Source: Cristatella mucedo (Eukaryota > Bryozoa > Phylactolaemata > Cristatellidae). Taken from it: a stretch of 64,000 nt of DNA. Both the position numbers and the translations under genes were made by a program. Every line of letters begins with the position of its first letter. Positions within the stretch are counted from its first letter, which is position 1. The notes beneath the pieces are model-generated. The model did not search any database, was not told the origin of the DNA, and was given only the letters and a program-made list of their open reading frames with translations. Positions 13,201-22,770 of the stretch are shown here, in pieces. The stretch lies in contig WPIO01000010.1 in NCBI GenBank assembly GCA_009760855.2, positions 6,299,501-6,363,500 of the forward strand, in the 5' to 3' direction.

Positions 13201-16200
13201 GATGCGAAACAGGCCTTTAACACTTCCAACTTAACCGCAATCTTCGGTATTGATAGAGTAATAGCAATTTGACCGAACGAGGGTCCAGCCTCGTCAAGTG
13301 CCAAAATTTTACCCCTTACGACCTTTGCCCCTTACGACCTTTGCCATGGCCGGCCCACCTTTTCAGGTGAATAAATAAATTGCCTAAAACTTCCATATCA
13401 TTGCAATTCGTAGCAGGGTATTCAGAATTAGCACATGGAACCTACATCCCGGCTCCAGTCCAGATGGGAGGCATAGGAAAAGCTGTCAACTCAGAAGATC
13501 GAGAGCATCCAAATAATTCGTTTGAATGTATGCATATACAGTGCTGGCCCGAAAAATCGAGACACCCTGAAGATTGACCTACATTCTCTGACAGTTAAGT
13601 TTTTCACGGACTGCACGCCAAAAAAATTTAACCAGAGCATATGATTTCCATGAGTTAGCAATATTTGTAACCATAAATCGGACAGGTTAACAACCTAGTT
13701 AGCTTACCAAGTGAAAAATATGCACAACGACCCTGCTTTTGTAGTAACTGGGGCAATTTCTGGCTACCGACATAGTCACCATTCTCGAAGATATTATTTT
13801 CTACTACTGTCAAAGCACCGCAAAGTAAAATTTACTAGATACATCTAATATCCGACTCTACCGTTTCATAATTTCAGGAACACATTATAAACCATGCAGG
13901 TGACCATGGTTTTGGCACCTCATGTATCTGCCAAGATCCTCTCAAGCAGTGTTTTAGTGCTCCACGGCTCTTTTCTTCATTAGGAAACGTAGTGAGCTGG
14001 TTTATTGCTCTAACTGCACTACCGATTTCTTGCATATTCTCAAACCAGATCTGGCCTGTGTATGTGCATGAAAAAAGAAAAAACAACAAAATAAAACGAG
14101 AAGTCTTGAACAACATCTTGAACATTCGCCATACTAGTGCCTGACATAATTGTTAAGATGCATTTTTCTAGAGAGGTATATCTGGTGCATCCAAAAAATC
14201 TTACTTCACTATCTTCTGATTGTGCTGCTAAAAACAATCTTTCGAAAACCGCAACTGTTTCTGCACCCACACGAAACCGCCAAACAAGTTAATTGTGCAT
14301 GCTTTTCTGCACCTAGTAGTCCAACCCAGGTGGTAGCATGCACAATCCGGTATGTTTTTACTGCTTCCTCATATTTATCTTACCACGTGGTAGTATTTTT
14401 GGCAGCGATTTTGTAAAACCCAGCAACGTTTCAGATTTGTGTTAATTCCCACAATGTGTAAATTTTTCGGGCCGGCACTGTATATAATAGGCTAAAGAAG
14501 TAAATGCACGCAAGTGCATGCTGCGAAGGGGATATTTACTAACCTTCACAATCTGACACAATGTGGTTTTGAAGCTCTGTTTTCTGAGCCGGTGTCCCAG
14601 TCGCAAGTTTTGGCGAGTTGACCAATCGCTCAGGAGTATCATGCTGCACTTTACCAGGAGTGGCTGCCTGGCCTCCTTTACCTGTTAATGCGAGCTTCGC
14701 TAGAATCAACACACATTCACAAGCAGCAGTGGTGTTCGCATGAGCAGTAGAGCTACCAGCATGGCCTACCGTTCACCAGGGCTTCGTAGGCAAGCGCCTT
14801 ACTCTTCACAGTCATTTGTTCGAAGCCTGCAATCCTAACAACTGGTAAAAGAGACTTTGATGATGGCTGTGGTGATGCAGTTGCATTGCCAACAGCTGGC
14901 GATCCTCTGGTTGCTGCAGGCGGTAGCTTATGCAGAACCAAGGCGATTGCACTTTTACTAGGCACCGGCTTCTTCCTGCGGGCAATTAAAGGGCTATGCT
15001 GCAGTGAAGGCTTTGAGAACGCAGGTGCCAAACAGTTTTCCGCCTACGATTGCACGATAGCAGCAGATAAATACCTTGAGCCTTGAGATTCGACTTGAGC
15101 ATCTGCTGCTGTCGAGGCTTCTGCTATCTTTATGGAGGAAGATTCAGAAACCTCAAAATGTTGAGTGGCATTCTTGGAAGGGTGTCTTTCAGAGGCACGC
15201 CTACAGTCATGTAAATCAGATTGTGACCGACGATATTTTGCAACAAATGTTCAGCATGCACGAGATATACAGCAATAACACCCAGAGACGGCTAGAAAAA
15301 CATCGATGCTATCAAACATTTTCCATTTACATGCAAGATTTACAAAGCCAGCCAACCAGCAACACAAAGCTGTGCAAGCCATTTTTGATAAGCTGCAACT
15401 AAAAACTGACGACATGAAAGGGCCCCATTACACAAGAAGCAATTAAATTCATGCTAAACACCTAATCACTCAATATACACATTGTAAAAGGGGCAGTCCT
15501 CATCAACAGGAGCTAGTAGGCATCAGGCAGAACGGAGCAGATGTAAAAAACCAATCAATAACCTATAGGTATCTTATGGTTGTGATAGTCCACCTCAGCC
15601 AGGCACCAAGAGCTTGCACACCCAAAGGAAATAGCGCTCTTGAAACAACAACGTGTGGATATCACACCGGGATAGGACAGGGTAGGGTCAGGAGCTGGAA
15701 CCACCACCGTTCCTCTAATTAGCAACTATGATTAATATCAAACCTGACACAAGAAAAGCCCTTCAAACAGGGAACAGGGCTGTCAAATCAGGGCCAATGT
15801 CACAACTGATGCCCAAAGAACGATGTAAAGAACTGGTAAGACATGACAGCAGCAATACGATGCATACGCGAACTAAGGTAACTGAGATGCTATGTTGTAT
15901 GGACACACTGTATCATACGTGGCAGCAATTTCTCAAGCAAAGGTGTCAGCCCAAGCTTTGCACTGCTCAGACTGCAGGAATGATGAATTGCATGAGCCAA
16001 ACTCAAGCATTAAGTTATATTCTATTCGACGATACTTGACCCCAAACCGATAAGGGTATCTCGATCTAAGAAGCCTCCAGTATTGGAGATGTTGGCTCGG
16101 AGGTATTTTATGTGCATCTGTCGTTCTGCAGCTATGGGTTTTTTTTTAGGTGGCATAAGTGAGATAAGAATGCATACTATCGACGGTAAAAAAGAGCGAG

Positions 16201-18950
16201 TAAAAGCTAGCCGATTCAAGAACCCATTTTACATAGCAGGCAAGAGAGCCATAGTGGCTATCGGTCCAGCTTGCACTGCGCAAATACCGATTTGCCTGCT
16301 GCAGGACTCGAGCCCACGATCTATACCATTAAGTGCATGCAAACCCTTAGCTAAGAACCAAGGGCATAATGCACTCTCAACGACGGCAACTTCTACAACA
16401 GGCAATTGTGCTCGGCAGCCAGCTTTCTTCAGCTGGCAGGGTTGTTGCTGTTAATAAAATCCCTTAGTAAAGTCGTCGGAGCAAACTATACGGCATCTGG
16501 GGAGGGACACAGGAGGAATTTTCTTGGTTTTTGTTGTGGAAATTAGATTACTTTGTTGAAGGTGGTTGAAGTGAATGGCGAGTGAGGAGGGGAGACCACA
16601 GCATTTCAAAAGCCATTCACCCGAGGAACAGAAAACCACACGTTGACAACGACAAATAGACTATCAAATGCTGCCAAATACCGAACTGTCAAAAAAAGCT
16701 CAAATAGCAGGGTCACACGGCCCCGATGAGGCAAACCAGCAAAATTTGTGCACAAAAAGAGAAAGTACAATTCCAAAATACAAAAAGAACTTGCAGATAT
16801 AACGACACAATCCACAGTATCACGACCTCGGTTATGCACAGAAAGACACATAAACAATGCATGTCAAACTTACGTTAAGCGCATGTTCTGAGGCAAGGCT
16901 GCTGATTCATTGACAACCTTCCTTTTTCTTCCTCTCCTGGGAGTTTTTGGCATCAGATCCTTTGAGCTATGCAAAAGCAATGCTGCAGTGCATGAACCGG
17001 ACACGAATGCTAGTTAGCTACATGTCATATGGCTCAAATGACTTATCCACAGGTGCTGGAACAGTCTGAAGCAATGAGCATGAATAGCATTCTCTAGACA
17101 CAGAGAATTCACGTCAACACACTTACAGACTGCTCATTCAGTGAAGCATGACAATCGTAAAAGTCAGGGGAAGTTTCTTCCAATACAGATCCTCCTTCAT
17201 TGGGAAGATTGTTAACAAAGAAACAACAACGGAAGAGTACTACAGCAAAGGCGTCAACCCACAGCTTCACATGTACCAATACACAACCGAATCAACAGAA
17301 CTGCCCTATGCATCCCAAGTGCCAAGAAACCGCACTAGCTTTGTACCTAAGCCATACAGGATTCTTTAAAACACCGTTTGCCTTGTAGGTCTGACTGCTG
17401 TGAGTGGCTCTGCTAGACCATGGATAGGGCCGTAGTCCGAATAGAGGAGCCAGCAAGTTTTCTGCCAGGAGCAGTTGACAAATGTCCAGGACAACTTAAA
17501 AAGAAGCGCTGTCAGAAGAAAGATTCAGCCGACTAAACTCAACTGCGCTTGTGACTGAACTATGCTTCTCACTTTTCTCTTTGTTGCGTGAGATGAAGTC
17601 TGTTGGCTACCGTACATGCAACAGAGGCCATTTAAACTTTGTGTGTGCTAAAGAAAACCCCAACTTGGTCCTTGTGAAGTTACAGATGGAGATACATTAC
17701 ATTACGTGACAAAAACATCAGGGTGGGTATATGGACACAATAAGTCCTAATGAACACGATGCTGACATGTAGAAACATTACGACTTGGGTTCATTCTCTA
17801 GACTTGAGCACTAAGTAAAACCACTAGCAGCTGCTGCGTGCAATGCATCTGCAGGCAGTGAAACCCACACGAACCTCAACAGTACCCCTTTCTCATTAAG
17901 TGCTATGGCCCTGAATGCTGTTGTGGGAGTTCGACAGGCATTGTTCAGATGCAACGATCTGCTTAAGTCAAATAATGTAGAAAAAGCATAATAAAACATG
18001 ATGCCAGGGATGCACGTCATGAGAAAATTCACCATAGCTCGTGTTCCTATCTAGAAATGCTTCAACATAATTCACCAACTCGTCAGAGAGTCTCAAATTT
18101 TGACTTCCACCCTCCTAGCTCGTGAAGCAAGAAGATTACTCTAGTACGTAGGTGCAAATAATGTTCAAAGTTGACATTACACTGTGCTGCCATAGCACAG
18201 CAGTAGAATTTGCAGGCGATATCTGCTGTGCTTCCACTCAGTTTAAAATGCTGCTATGCTTTACCCAAACAGGTGGGTGGGGTAAGGCGGGGTGTATAGT
18301 GCTTTTTCCAAGCACGCGGGAGGTTTGAAAGAAAAGGTACATGGCGAGCTCCTGCCAGATGCAACAGGCAACAGCTGGTGGTCCAGTCATAGCTGCAGGC
18401 TAAGGCAGTCGGTGGCTGGTTATCGATTCACAATAGCCCTTGCCACATCGATATTGCAAGCCATCTTCACTGCTTCTGCTGAGCAGACAATCTCTTTTCC
18501 TATTCATAGTTTTCCCTTTTTCATACACAAGCAAAAAACGAGGATTACCCAGACAAACTACATTTTTCCAACCACGCAACAGCTAACAGGCTATCTGTCG
18601 TCTTGTGTCACACTACCGAGGTCACGGTCACCTATTCCTGCAAGGCAGCAGGTGGCACGAGGTTCCTAGCTGGTCTAGGGTCAGCATGGTGAAATGATGC
18701 AAGCTACTGAGCGTTATATAGGGACGTGAAGTTTCAAGCCTCAGCTATGCTATAGATGCAGGCAAAGCACTGCAACTAACAACCACTATCTTACTAACAT
18801 CCTGCAACCCGGGGTGCAGGGGAGTGAAGCAAGGTGGTACTAACTTGGCGCCAGCTCCAAGCTAGATCGTGCAAATAAGCTGCGTTGAAGGTGCAGCTCC
18901 GGCAAGAGAGCTGCGCTCATGTACACACTAACCCACCAAACGCCCCCCCC

Positions 18951-18990
<40 letters not shown>

Positions 18991-20538
18991 ATGAATTTAA
19001 AACTCGGACTACACGGACAAGGAACGTTTGACTACATCACAGGCGACTCATCCACAGTGAGCCAGCCTTTCTCAGCCAAAAAATTCACTGATACATGTGG
19101 GTCTGACGACTTTCGTTTACAGCACTTCTATGAAGGTTCATGGAAATATGGCATGTAGCTGCAGTTGGCCGTCACGGCAAACAGATCGACATGTGTGGCA
19201 GCTATTCACAAGCCGGGTTTGGCTGAGTTGGCATTCAAACCACCTCATAACGTAGCCACTGGCGCTGCAATACGAGTACACACATGCAGCAACTGCAGAC
19301 GGCAAGTTCACGATAAGAAGCCGCGCTGAAGACTAGCGTGGGCCTTAACTGCAAAGACCACCGTCTCCGCACATGAGTGAGAAATAGCAGCTCGCTTGCA
19401 GCTCTTGCCCCTCCCACAGTGACCCAGCAGTGCTGCTGCAACAGAGGCAACGCAGCACCTCCGATATGCACGATTAGCACGAGAGCAAGAGGTGCGACTG
19501 CAGCCTGAGCGAGCAGTTCTTTTGAAGGAGATGCGGTGAGCTCCGATAGCACATACTCCAGCAGGCATTCACTCACCGGGACGCATACGCCCTTTATTAC
19601 TCATATCCTTCTGCATCTCCACAAAGACTAAGCAGCTGTTACGCTGGGGAGTTTTCAGCAGCGAACGCCGAGGCTAAGCAGGTTTTCTGTGCAAATAACG
19701 CTGTCCATGCTGCCACTAACCACACTTGCATCCTGACCCCTGTGCATGTCACCCTAACCATGTTATTCTTGTTGCTTATTGAGCATACTACCACCAACCA
19801 TTCGATCGGGTTTCCTTTGCAGCAAATATAAAGCACCTAGAAAGAGATTTGAGTTTTCTGAGGGCGCTTTATCAAGCGTGTTATTATTATTAATAAGGCA
19901 ACGAGCAGAATCCGTCTCACACCGGAAGCTGCAAAGAGTGCGAAGCGCAGCAGAATGCGGGGGTGATTAAGGTGAGTCGAGAATGTACGCAGCATGCATA
20001 GAAGCAGAGGCGCAGGACGGCTGAAAAGGTTATGCCCAAGTCAGCAGCACGAGACGTGCAGGTCGTTCCACGACGTCCGGCACTCCACTAAGGAGCGGAT
20101 AATGCATGAGTGAATGAGACATCAGATACTTTGCATTGATTATTATCAGATGAAAAATTAACGGACGAGCACAATTAATAGATGAAGAAGCAGCATAAAT
20201 TGAGGGTGACGATATTTCAGCGAGACTCGTGCAATGGCTCGAGGAACGCGGCAGGCCGCATTAGGGCTAAGAGTGATAAGCTCACACGAATAATGACAAA
20301 AATGATCCTATGCAGAACAGAGCGTCTCTATATCGAATGCAATTTGAAGGGGTTCAGTCGCAGTCGAGGCGTACCTCGACAGGCTTCTCGCGTAGGTCTC
20401 GTAGTAATCGTCGATCCATGCCAAGTTGTCTTCATGTATTGCGTCTAATGCCTGCAGGCGAAGAAGCGCCGCGCGGTGTATCTCAAATCCAAGAGGAGTC
20501 CACTGAAATTCCCGCCAGTCGCGGGCAGAACTCGCCAT
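1038..20538 (-). CDS. INCENP: INCENP, inner centromere protein (17 coding exons, about 1,047 aa)
   Basis: INCENP is the scaffold of the chromosomal passenger complex. Its N-terminus binds survivin and borealin, and its C-terminal IN-box binds and activates Aurora B at centromeres and the spindle midzone. I joined 17 minus-strand exons using GT-AG sites. All codon phases agree and the sum is 3,144 nt. Visible landmarks are: N-terminal helix segment, residues about 18-54; LMPKTP around 59-64, where the Thr is the known CDK1 site in vertebrates; basic/Ser-rich middle; acidic run in exon 9; SFIKR at 612-616; Lys/Arg/Glu-rich helix about 628-890; SYAMTP and NYDITDLNSGDETDDDS in exon 16; PLWAQG; KPRYHKRTSSATW near the end, with TSS at 1028-1030. 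Human INCENP is 918 aa with the same motif order (recalled). The start is the first ATG after an in-frame TAG at 20,568-20,566. The introns hold LINE, SINE and Tc1 relics but no exon is interrupted. Confidence 0.93.
1353..1495 (-). CDS. INCENP: INCENP exon 16 (first half of IN-box)
   Basis: The acceptor is TTTGCCAG|G and the donor is CTCAAG|GTGAGC. It holds DPDNYDITDLNSGDETDDDS and KPRKVVPLWAQ. The Asn-Tyr, acidic Ser/Asp run and Pro-x-Trp-Ala are the IN-box signature that wraps the Aurora kinase N-lobe. Confidence 0.95.
1694..1983 (-). CDS. INCENP: INCENP exon 15 (end of helix, linker)
   Basis: The acceptor is TTTCTCCTAG|AAG and the donor is GACTC|GTAAGT. It opens KTLVGTLSEKERLHEERKAQ, finishing the helix, then runs into a Ser/Thr/Ala linker. 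It joins exon 16 as TC+G (Ser), giving S-Y-A-M-T-P. This matches the SYQMTP motif that precedes the IN-box in vertebrates. Confidence 0.88.
1984..4572 (-). other. INCENP: INCENP intron 14
   Basis: A 2.6-kb intron. It holds one plus-strand LINE family 1 fragment (3,946-4,381) and otherwise AT-rich sequence without coding signal. Confidence 0.6.
3946..4381 (+). mobile_element. LINE family 1 3' fragment
   Basis: The translation near 4,016-4,204 includes GPKAWNSLPPCMTTSLDLST and FKKKLKTYL, the C-terminal part of a CR1/L2-like reverse transcriptase ORF found in other copies here. The 3' region ends in a degraded form of the family stem-loop and lacks an ATT tail. It is antisense to INCENP. Confidence 0.8.
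4573..4854 (-). CDS. INCENP: INCENP exon 14 (charged helix)
   Basis: The helix continues with ARAKRSRELEEQEKAAAKAR and related repeats, then becomes less charged near ASSV. The donor is CCGTG|GTGAGT. The acceptor is either GAGCAG|GAG (start 4,854) or TTGAG|CAG (start 4,857). Both are phase 0 and differ by one Gln. Confidence 0.85.
4855..4997 (-). repeat. INCENP: CTGCTC-type hexanucleotide repeat filling INCENP intron 13
   Basis: The plus strand from about 4,918 to 4,990 is a run of CAGGAG/CAG units. On the gene strand it lies right after the donor AAAGAG|GTGAGG. If the intron were retained the frame would read PSCCCCCSCC and so on. This composition is unlike the helix on both sides, so the repeat is intronic. 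Confidence 0.8.
4998..5067 (-). CDS. INCENP: INCENP exon 13 (charged helix)
   Basis: A 70-nt exon, TGCCTAG|G to AAAGAG|GTGAGG. It encodes DQKLQEAEERRKEQELRLQR and a few more residues. It continues the charged helix. The next intron is only 143 nt and consists largely of a CTGCTC-type repeat. Confidence 0.88.
5218..5335 (-). mobile_element. LINE family 1 3' end fragment
   Basis: Short match to the family 3' end in reverse orientation (AATCTCTTTCTCGGCACTTT region, with an imperfect ATT/AGT tail on the left). It lies in INCENP intron 12. Confidence 0.5.
5373..5540 (-). CDS. INCENP: INCENP exon 12 (charged helix)
   Basis: The acceptor is TTGTGACAG|A and the donor is CTAAG|GTATGT. It encodes 55 full codons of alternating Glu/Lys/Arg/Gln (REEKLKRAAELREQQDRDKV and so on), a single-alpha-helix or coiled-coil composition. 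The preceding intron contains a run of nine G on the plus strand (5,572-5,580). Confidence 0.9.
5718..5827 (-). CDS. INCENP: INCENP exon 11 (start of charged helix)
   Basis: A 110-nt exon between TATGTAG|GAA and AAAAG|GTACTC. It reads EKQKLKERKLQEKELASSEN and then KRKRDDLLHERLDTHKR. It follows SFIKR directly, as in the family, and opens the Lys/Arg/Glu-rich helical region that binds microtubules in studied species. Confidence 0.88.
5828..6686 (-). other. INCENP: INCENP intron 10
   Basis: AT-rich intron of 859 nt. I see no transposon, RNA gene or coding signal in it. Confidence 0.5.
6687..6930 (-). CDS. INCENP: INCENP exon 10 (SFIKR motif)
   Basis: The acceptor is GTTTGTAG|T and the donor is GCTATG|GTAATG. 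It covers residues 546-627. It ends in SRITALVTSFIKRTVTPGHG, corresponding to the conserved SFIKRNTP motif that precedes the long helix in vertebrate INCENP. Several Ser/Thr-Pro sites (ITSPGQ, TVTPGH) may be kinase targets by analogy. Confidence 0.9.
7390..7856 (+). pseudogene. Tc1/mariner transposase remnant
   Basis: Around 7,440-7,511 the frame reads KRHDYWTPDDWLKV, the segment before the first catalytic Asp in Tc1 transposases. It is then broken by TAA, and the expected SDES has become KDRS. After a frame change the 7,627-7,856 part reads YPDLSPVEHLRDALDRRL and then LIASMPCW, the C-terminal DD34D region with its third acidic residue. The middle part with the second Asp is missing. This is a dead copy with at least one deletion, several stops and a frameshift, in antisense orientation to INCENP. 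The upstream open frame from 7,201 may belong to the same element, but I do not recognise it. Confidence 0.8.
7999..8028. repeat. Perfect AT-rich inverted repeat (13-bp arms, 4-nt loop)
   Basis: AAAAATTATGATC and its exact reverse complement are separated by AGTA. It lies about 140 bp beyond the Tc1 relic inside an INCENP intron. It could be a hairpin core of a small inverted-repeat element. The flanks do not extend the symmetry. Confidence 0.85.
8310..8462 (-). CDS. INCENP: INCENP exon 9 (acidic run)
   Basis: The acceptor is TATTTGTAG|A. It encodes RRGSDSDTDDDDDDAPPTKQ followed by Ala/Ser/Pro sequence. I placed the donor at AGCTC|GTACGT (end 8,310) because that phase fits exon 10. A donor 4 nt later (GTGTCT) would break the frame. 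The acidic-then-basic pattern suits the region before the SFIKR motif. Confidence 0.72.
8581..8950 (-). CDS. INCENP: INCENP exon 8
   Basis: At 370 nt this is the longest exon. The acceptor is TTTTACTTAG|AT and the donor is CCTCAAG|GTACCG. It codes Ser/Asp-rich sequence and then LRVTRSKMRLVKTAEPVS. That stretch resembles the RRxSRRLxKKTAEEP-type segment I recall from vertebrate INCENP. Alternative frames across this GC-rich block are also open and should be ignored. Confidence 0.82.
9297..9488 (-). CDS. INCENP: INCENP exon 7
   Basis: The acceptor is CTGGTTGCAG|GC and the donor is CAACAG|GTATGT. It encodes 63 full codons, starting GGTRKAGKGSSVVEHDD and ending in an alanine-rich, Ser-rich tail. 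It lies in the variable middle of the protein. The splice sites are strong and the phase is consistent. Confidence 0.8.
10062..10246 (+). mobile_element. SINE family A (tRNA-derived head, ATTT tail)
   Basis: It has an A-box-like GCACACTAGGTAAGGCGG and a B-box-like GGGTTCGATTCCTGCGG. A shared body follows (GCAAGCGGTGGTGATAGCCG, then CTATACAAAAGAGGCTGTTT), ending in ATTTATTTAT. The same order recurs in about ten other places in the window, on both strands. Confidence 0.85.
10628..10804 (+). mobile_element. SINE family A
   Basis: A diverged copy. The B box is GGGTTCGAATCCTGCAG, the body has GCAAGCGGTGGTGATGGCCG, and the tail is ATTATTTATTATTTATT. The A box is degraded by an insertion or rearrangement (GATAGAGGAGGAGATAAGG). 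Confidence 0.8.
11669..11745 (-). CDS. INCENP: INCENP exon 6
   Basis: A 77-nt exon of 25 full codons (SAKGTVAAEPGARDSTDSGY and a short tail). The acceptor TTCTGTGCAG|A and donor TGG|GTAAGA are both good. It is separated from exon 5 by a 110-nt intron. Phase matches both sides. There is no recognisable motif. Confidence 0.75.
11856..12111 (-). CDS. INCENP: INCENP exon 5
   Basis: The acceptor is CGTTGCAG|GG and the donor is AGCGG|GTACTT. It encodes about 85 codons: an alanine tract, then a Ser/Arg-rich basic stretch (RHRRISARSSTSRAAARR). This resembles the alanine tract and basic N-terminal half of vertebrate INCENP, although the order of details differs. Phase fits exons 4 and 6. Confidence 0.78.
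12112..14769 (-). other. INCENP: INCENP intron 4
   Basis: A 2.7-kb intron. It contains a weak minus-strand tRNA-like SINE head near 12,256-12,325 (GACTCGAACCCAC), a run of G at about 12,474-12,482, and a 16-bp perfect tandem duplication at 13,312-13,343. No exon fits. Confidence 0.5.
13312..13343. repeat. 16-bp tandem duplication
   Basis: CCCCTTACGACCTTTG is present twice with no spacer. Confidence 0.85.
14770..14975 (-). CDS. INCENP: INCENP exon 4
   Basis: The acceptor is TTGCCCGCAG|G and the donor is GTGAACG|GTAGGC. It encodes 68 codons starting KKPVPSKSAIALVLHK, Pro/Ser/Ala-rich. The frame is also open upstream to an alternative acceptor at 15,043, but only the 14,975 acceptor fits the phase of exon 3. 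The intron between them is then 99 nt. Confidence 0.75.
15075..15200 (-). CDS. INCENP: INCENP exon 3
   Basis: The acceptor is CTGTAG|G and the donor is CTCAAG|GTATTT. The exon gives 41 codons, Ser/Glu-rich with RASERHPSKN at the start, in the low-complexity region where INCENP is poorly conserved. The other two frames contain stops. The call rests on phase agreement with both neighbours. The polypyrimidine tract of the acceptor is weak. Confidence 0.65.
15201..16873 (-). other. INCENP: INCENP intron 2
   Basis: A 1.7-kb intron. There is a possible minus-strand SINE head near 16,295-16,360 (GACTCGAGCCCACGATC). Otherwise nothing is recognised. Confidence 0.45.
16874..16966 (-). CDS. INCENP: INCENP exon 2 (MPKTP motif)
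   Basis: The acceptor is TTGCATAG|C and the donor is TTAAC|GTAAGT. The 93-nt exon reads SKDLMPKTPRRGRKRK and then a short acidic/neutral segment. LMPKTP is the conserved CDK1-site motif of INCENP and the basic run after it is also typical. The exon is too short to show as a long ORF. Phase joins exon 1 as AG+C (Ser). Confidence 0.88.
17534..17708 (+). mobile_element. LINE family 2 3' fragment
   Basis: CTCTTTGTTGCGTGAGATGA and the following CTGTTGGCTACCG match, in reverse complement, the segment at 26,690-26,740 in the larger family 2 copy. Both end in an ACATTACATTAC-type tail. Antisense to INCENP. Confidence 0.65.
18944..18987. repeat. C-run followed by (CA)n microsatellite
   Basis: A short poly(C) tract runs directly into about 17 CA units. 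Intronic. Confidence 0.95.
19686..19897 (+). mobile_element. LINE family 1 3' end
   Basis: It contains the family 3' UTR (CATGCTGCCACTAACCACAC) and then AAAGCACCTAGAAAGAGATT and GAGGGCGCTTTATCAAG, ending in TTATTATTATTAATAA. Confidence 0.85.
20375..20538 (-). CDS. INCENP: INCENP exon 1 (start codon, N-terminal complex-binding segment)
   Basis: The ATG is at 20,538-20,536, preceded in frame by TAG ten codons upstream. The exon encodes residues 1-54 plus two bases. ALDAIHEDNLAWIDDYYETY matches the helix that follows the start in INCENP proteins, the part that packs with survivin and borealin. The donor reads CGAG|GTACGC. Confidence 0.88.
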
Positions 20539-21042
20539 CCACGAATATGGGGACGCGATCGACCACTAAAGTGAGAGGCGCGCGTCAGGCCCGCGGCCGC
20601 TGAAATTCAAACAAGCGACCCGGATGCTGTCTGCCTAAGCGCTGATGCGACTCGCTGTTACGTCTTTGGTCAGCCTCTTTCCTTTCTCGGTACTCCGCTG
20701 TTCGCCTTACTCGATATTTTGAACAGCTTAGCCATCAGCAAGCAAATTGCAAACGGTCGTTTATGTAAATATTATGCCGATCTTAATGCGTCGCTGCTCG
20801 AGGAGCTCCATAGAAGCCGGCAGCGCCACGCTGACTGGAGAGTGAGAGCGCTCAGGCGTCCTACTGGGTAGAAAGGCTCGCGATTCCACCATGCTGCTTT
20901 TAAGACCCTCAAAATGACGCTGAGCGGAATCGAAAATGGAAATAACTGAAATAAGCTCACGCTTTTGCAGCTGCGTTAGTTTCTGAATGGCGTGTCATAA
21001 GTAACTTACCGTTTTTCCGGTGCTTGAGGCGACGACCCCATA
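20539..21042 (-). promoter_or_regulatory. Upstream flank of INCENP, putative promoter and 5' UTR
   Basis: The 60 bp next to the start are GC-rich with several CpG (GCGCGCGTCAGGCCCGCGGC on the plus strand). No TATA box is obvious at a sensible distance. A promoter is inferred only from position. Coding sequence ends here on this side. Confidence 0.3.
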
Positions 21043-21232
21043 GGTGAGTCGTGATGGCACACTAGGTAAGGCGTTTGCTTTCACGACCTCGGTCCCGAGG
21101 TCGTGGGTTCGATTCCTGCGATGGAAGATCTCCCTTATCGCTGCTGCAAGCGGTGCTGATAGCCGTACAGGTACTTCTGTCGCTATACAAAAGAAGATGT
21201 TGAATCGGCTAGGATTTATTTATTATTTATTG
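21043..21232 (+). mobile_element. SINE family A
   Basis: A well-preserved copy. The A box is GCACACTAGGTAAGGCG and the B box is GGGTTCGATTCCTGCG. The body matches, with GCTATACAAAAGAAGATGTT near the end and a TTTATTTATTATTTATT tail. Confidence 0.88.
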
Positions 21233-21627
21233 GGGTGGCGTAGAGATTGTCGGGCAGGTTGACAATGCAGATATTTATGAATGGCAATGTAAGTCGCAAC
21301 CGATAGGCTGATTATTTATTTTCGAGATGCTTTAGCTTACATTCGGTATGAATTTTAATTAGCGAACCAGGGCGGATGTCGCTGCGCAATAATCGCCTCC
21401 CGAGTCTCGAACCACATACACAGGGTCGGTGGCGTTCCTAGGATATTGTGCGCCCCGGGGCGAACTACACAGATGTCGCTCCACCTAGTATTAGACACCC
21501 ATTTTGGCGCCCCCTGATCCAGCACCCGGGGGACATATGGCCCCTGCACTTCTTCGGTATGCCGTTGCATACGGTTAAAGTACATTCATCGTGAAAAGCA
21601 GCAGCAAGAGAGAAGAAGAGAGCGAGA

Positions 21628-21837
<210 letters not shown>

Positions 21838-21867
21838 GATTGCGAGTATGCAGTCCCCCAATGGTTG

Positions 21868-22770
21868 TAATAATAATAATAATAATATTGCACTTGATAA
21901 AGCGCCCTCAGAGAACTTAATCTCTCTCTAGGCGCTTTACATTTGCTGTAAAGTGAAATGGTATTGAGTGGTAAGTAAAATCATGCTTGAAAAACAAACG
22001 AAATGAATAATATGGTTAGGGGTGACATGCACAGGGTCAGCATGCAAATGTGGTTAGTGGCAGCATGCACAGTGTCAGCACGCATAAGCACATCAAGGAC
22101 GAATCACAGGGACCCACTAAATGCTGTCCTAAACAGGTGTGTTTTTAGGTTCCTTTTAAATGTGGTCAGGTCAGGGGATATTCTGACGCAGGTCGGAGGG
22201 AGTTCCAGGCTTTGGGAGCATATGAACTAAATGCATGGTCTCCAAAGGATTTAAGCTTTGTATGAGGTATTTCTAGACTGTTGGATTCCGAAAAGCGGGT
22301 GGTACGATGCTTGGCCTGATGGGGTAGTATATCTGACAGATAGGCTGGAGCCATAGAATGAAGGGACCTAAAAGTGAGCGACAAAACCTTGAAGTCAATC
22401 CGTTGCTTGACTGGTAGCCAGTGCAGGTCGGCGAGAAGTGGAGTAATGTGGCAACTGCGACGCTCACGACAGACAAGCCTAGCTGCAGAGTTTTGCACCG
22501 GCTGCAATCGCCTGATCGCACATGCCGGTAGGCCAGTAAGCAGTGAGTTGCAGAAGTCGAGACGGGATGTCACGAATGCATGGACCAACTTGGACGTGGC
22601 ATCTTTATCTAAACAAGCCCGAATTTTAGCAATGTTATGAAGCTGAAAATAGGCGGATTTGACTGTGGAGCTGATATGGTCGTCTAACGAGAGGTCGCTT
22701 TGGAATATGACACCTAAATTTCGAGCTGATTCAACTGGAGATATGCTGGCAGAGCCAATTTTGAGAGCTG
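21868..22770 (-). mobile_element. LINE family 1, 5'-truncated copy
   Basis: The left edge is the reverse-complement tail (TAATAATAATAATAATATTG) followed by the family stem-loop. The minus-strand frame 22,166-22,588 reads HITPLLADLHWLPVKQRIDF, SMAPAYLSDILPHQAKHR and YAPKAWNSL, the C-terminal region of a CR1/L2-like reverse transcriptase ORF. It stops at the same place as a segment upstream of the ORF end in the 51.5-kb copy. It is 5' truncated, as expected for target-primed insertion. Confidence 0.9.

Larger units (their letters stand above)
16967..20374 (-). other. INCENP: INCENP intron 1
   Basis: A 3.4-kb first intron containing a LINE family 2 3' fragment, a CA repeat and a LINE family 1 3' fragment (listed separately). 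The remaining sequence is unremarkable. Confidence 0.55.

Noticed and set aside
14976..15043. Longer version of INCENP exon 4 starting at 15,043
   Set aside because: The frame is open, but its phase does not fit exon 3. The 14,975 acceptor fits and has a better pyrimidine tract.
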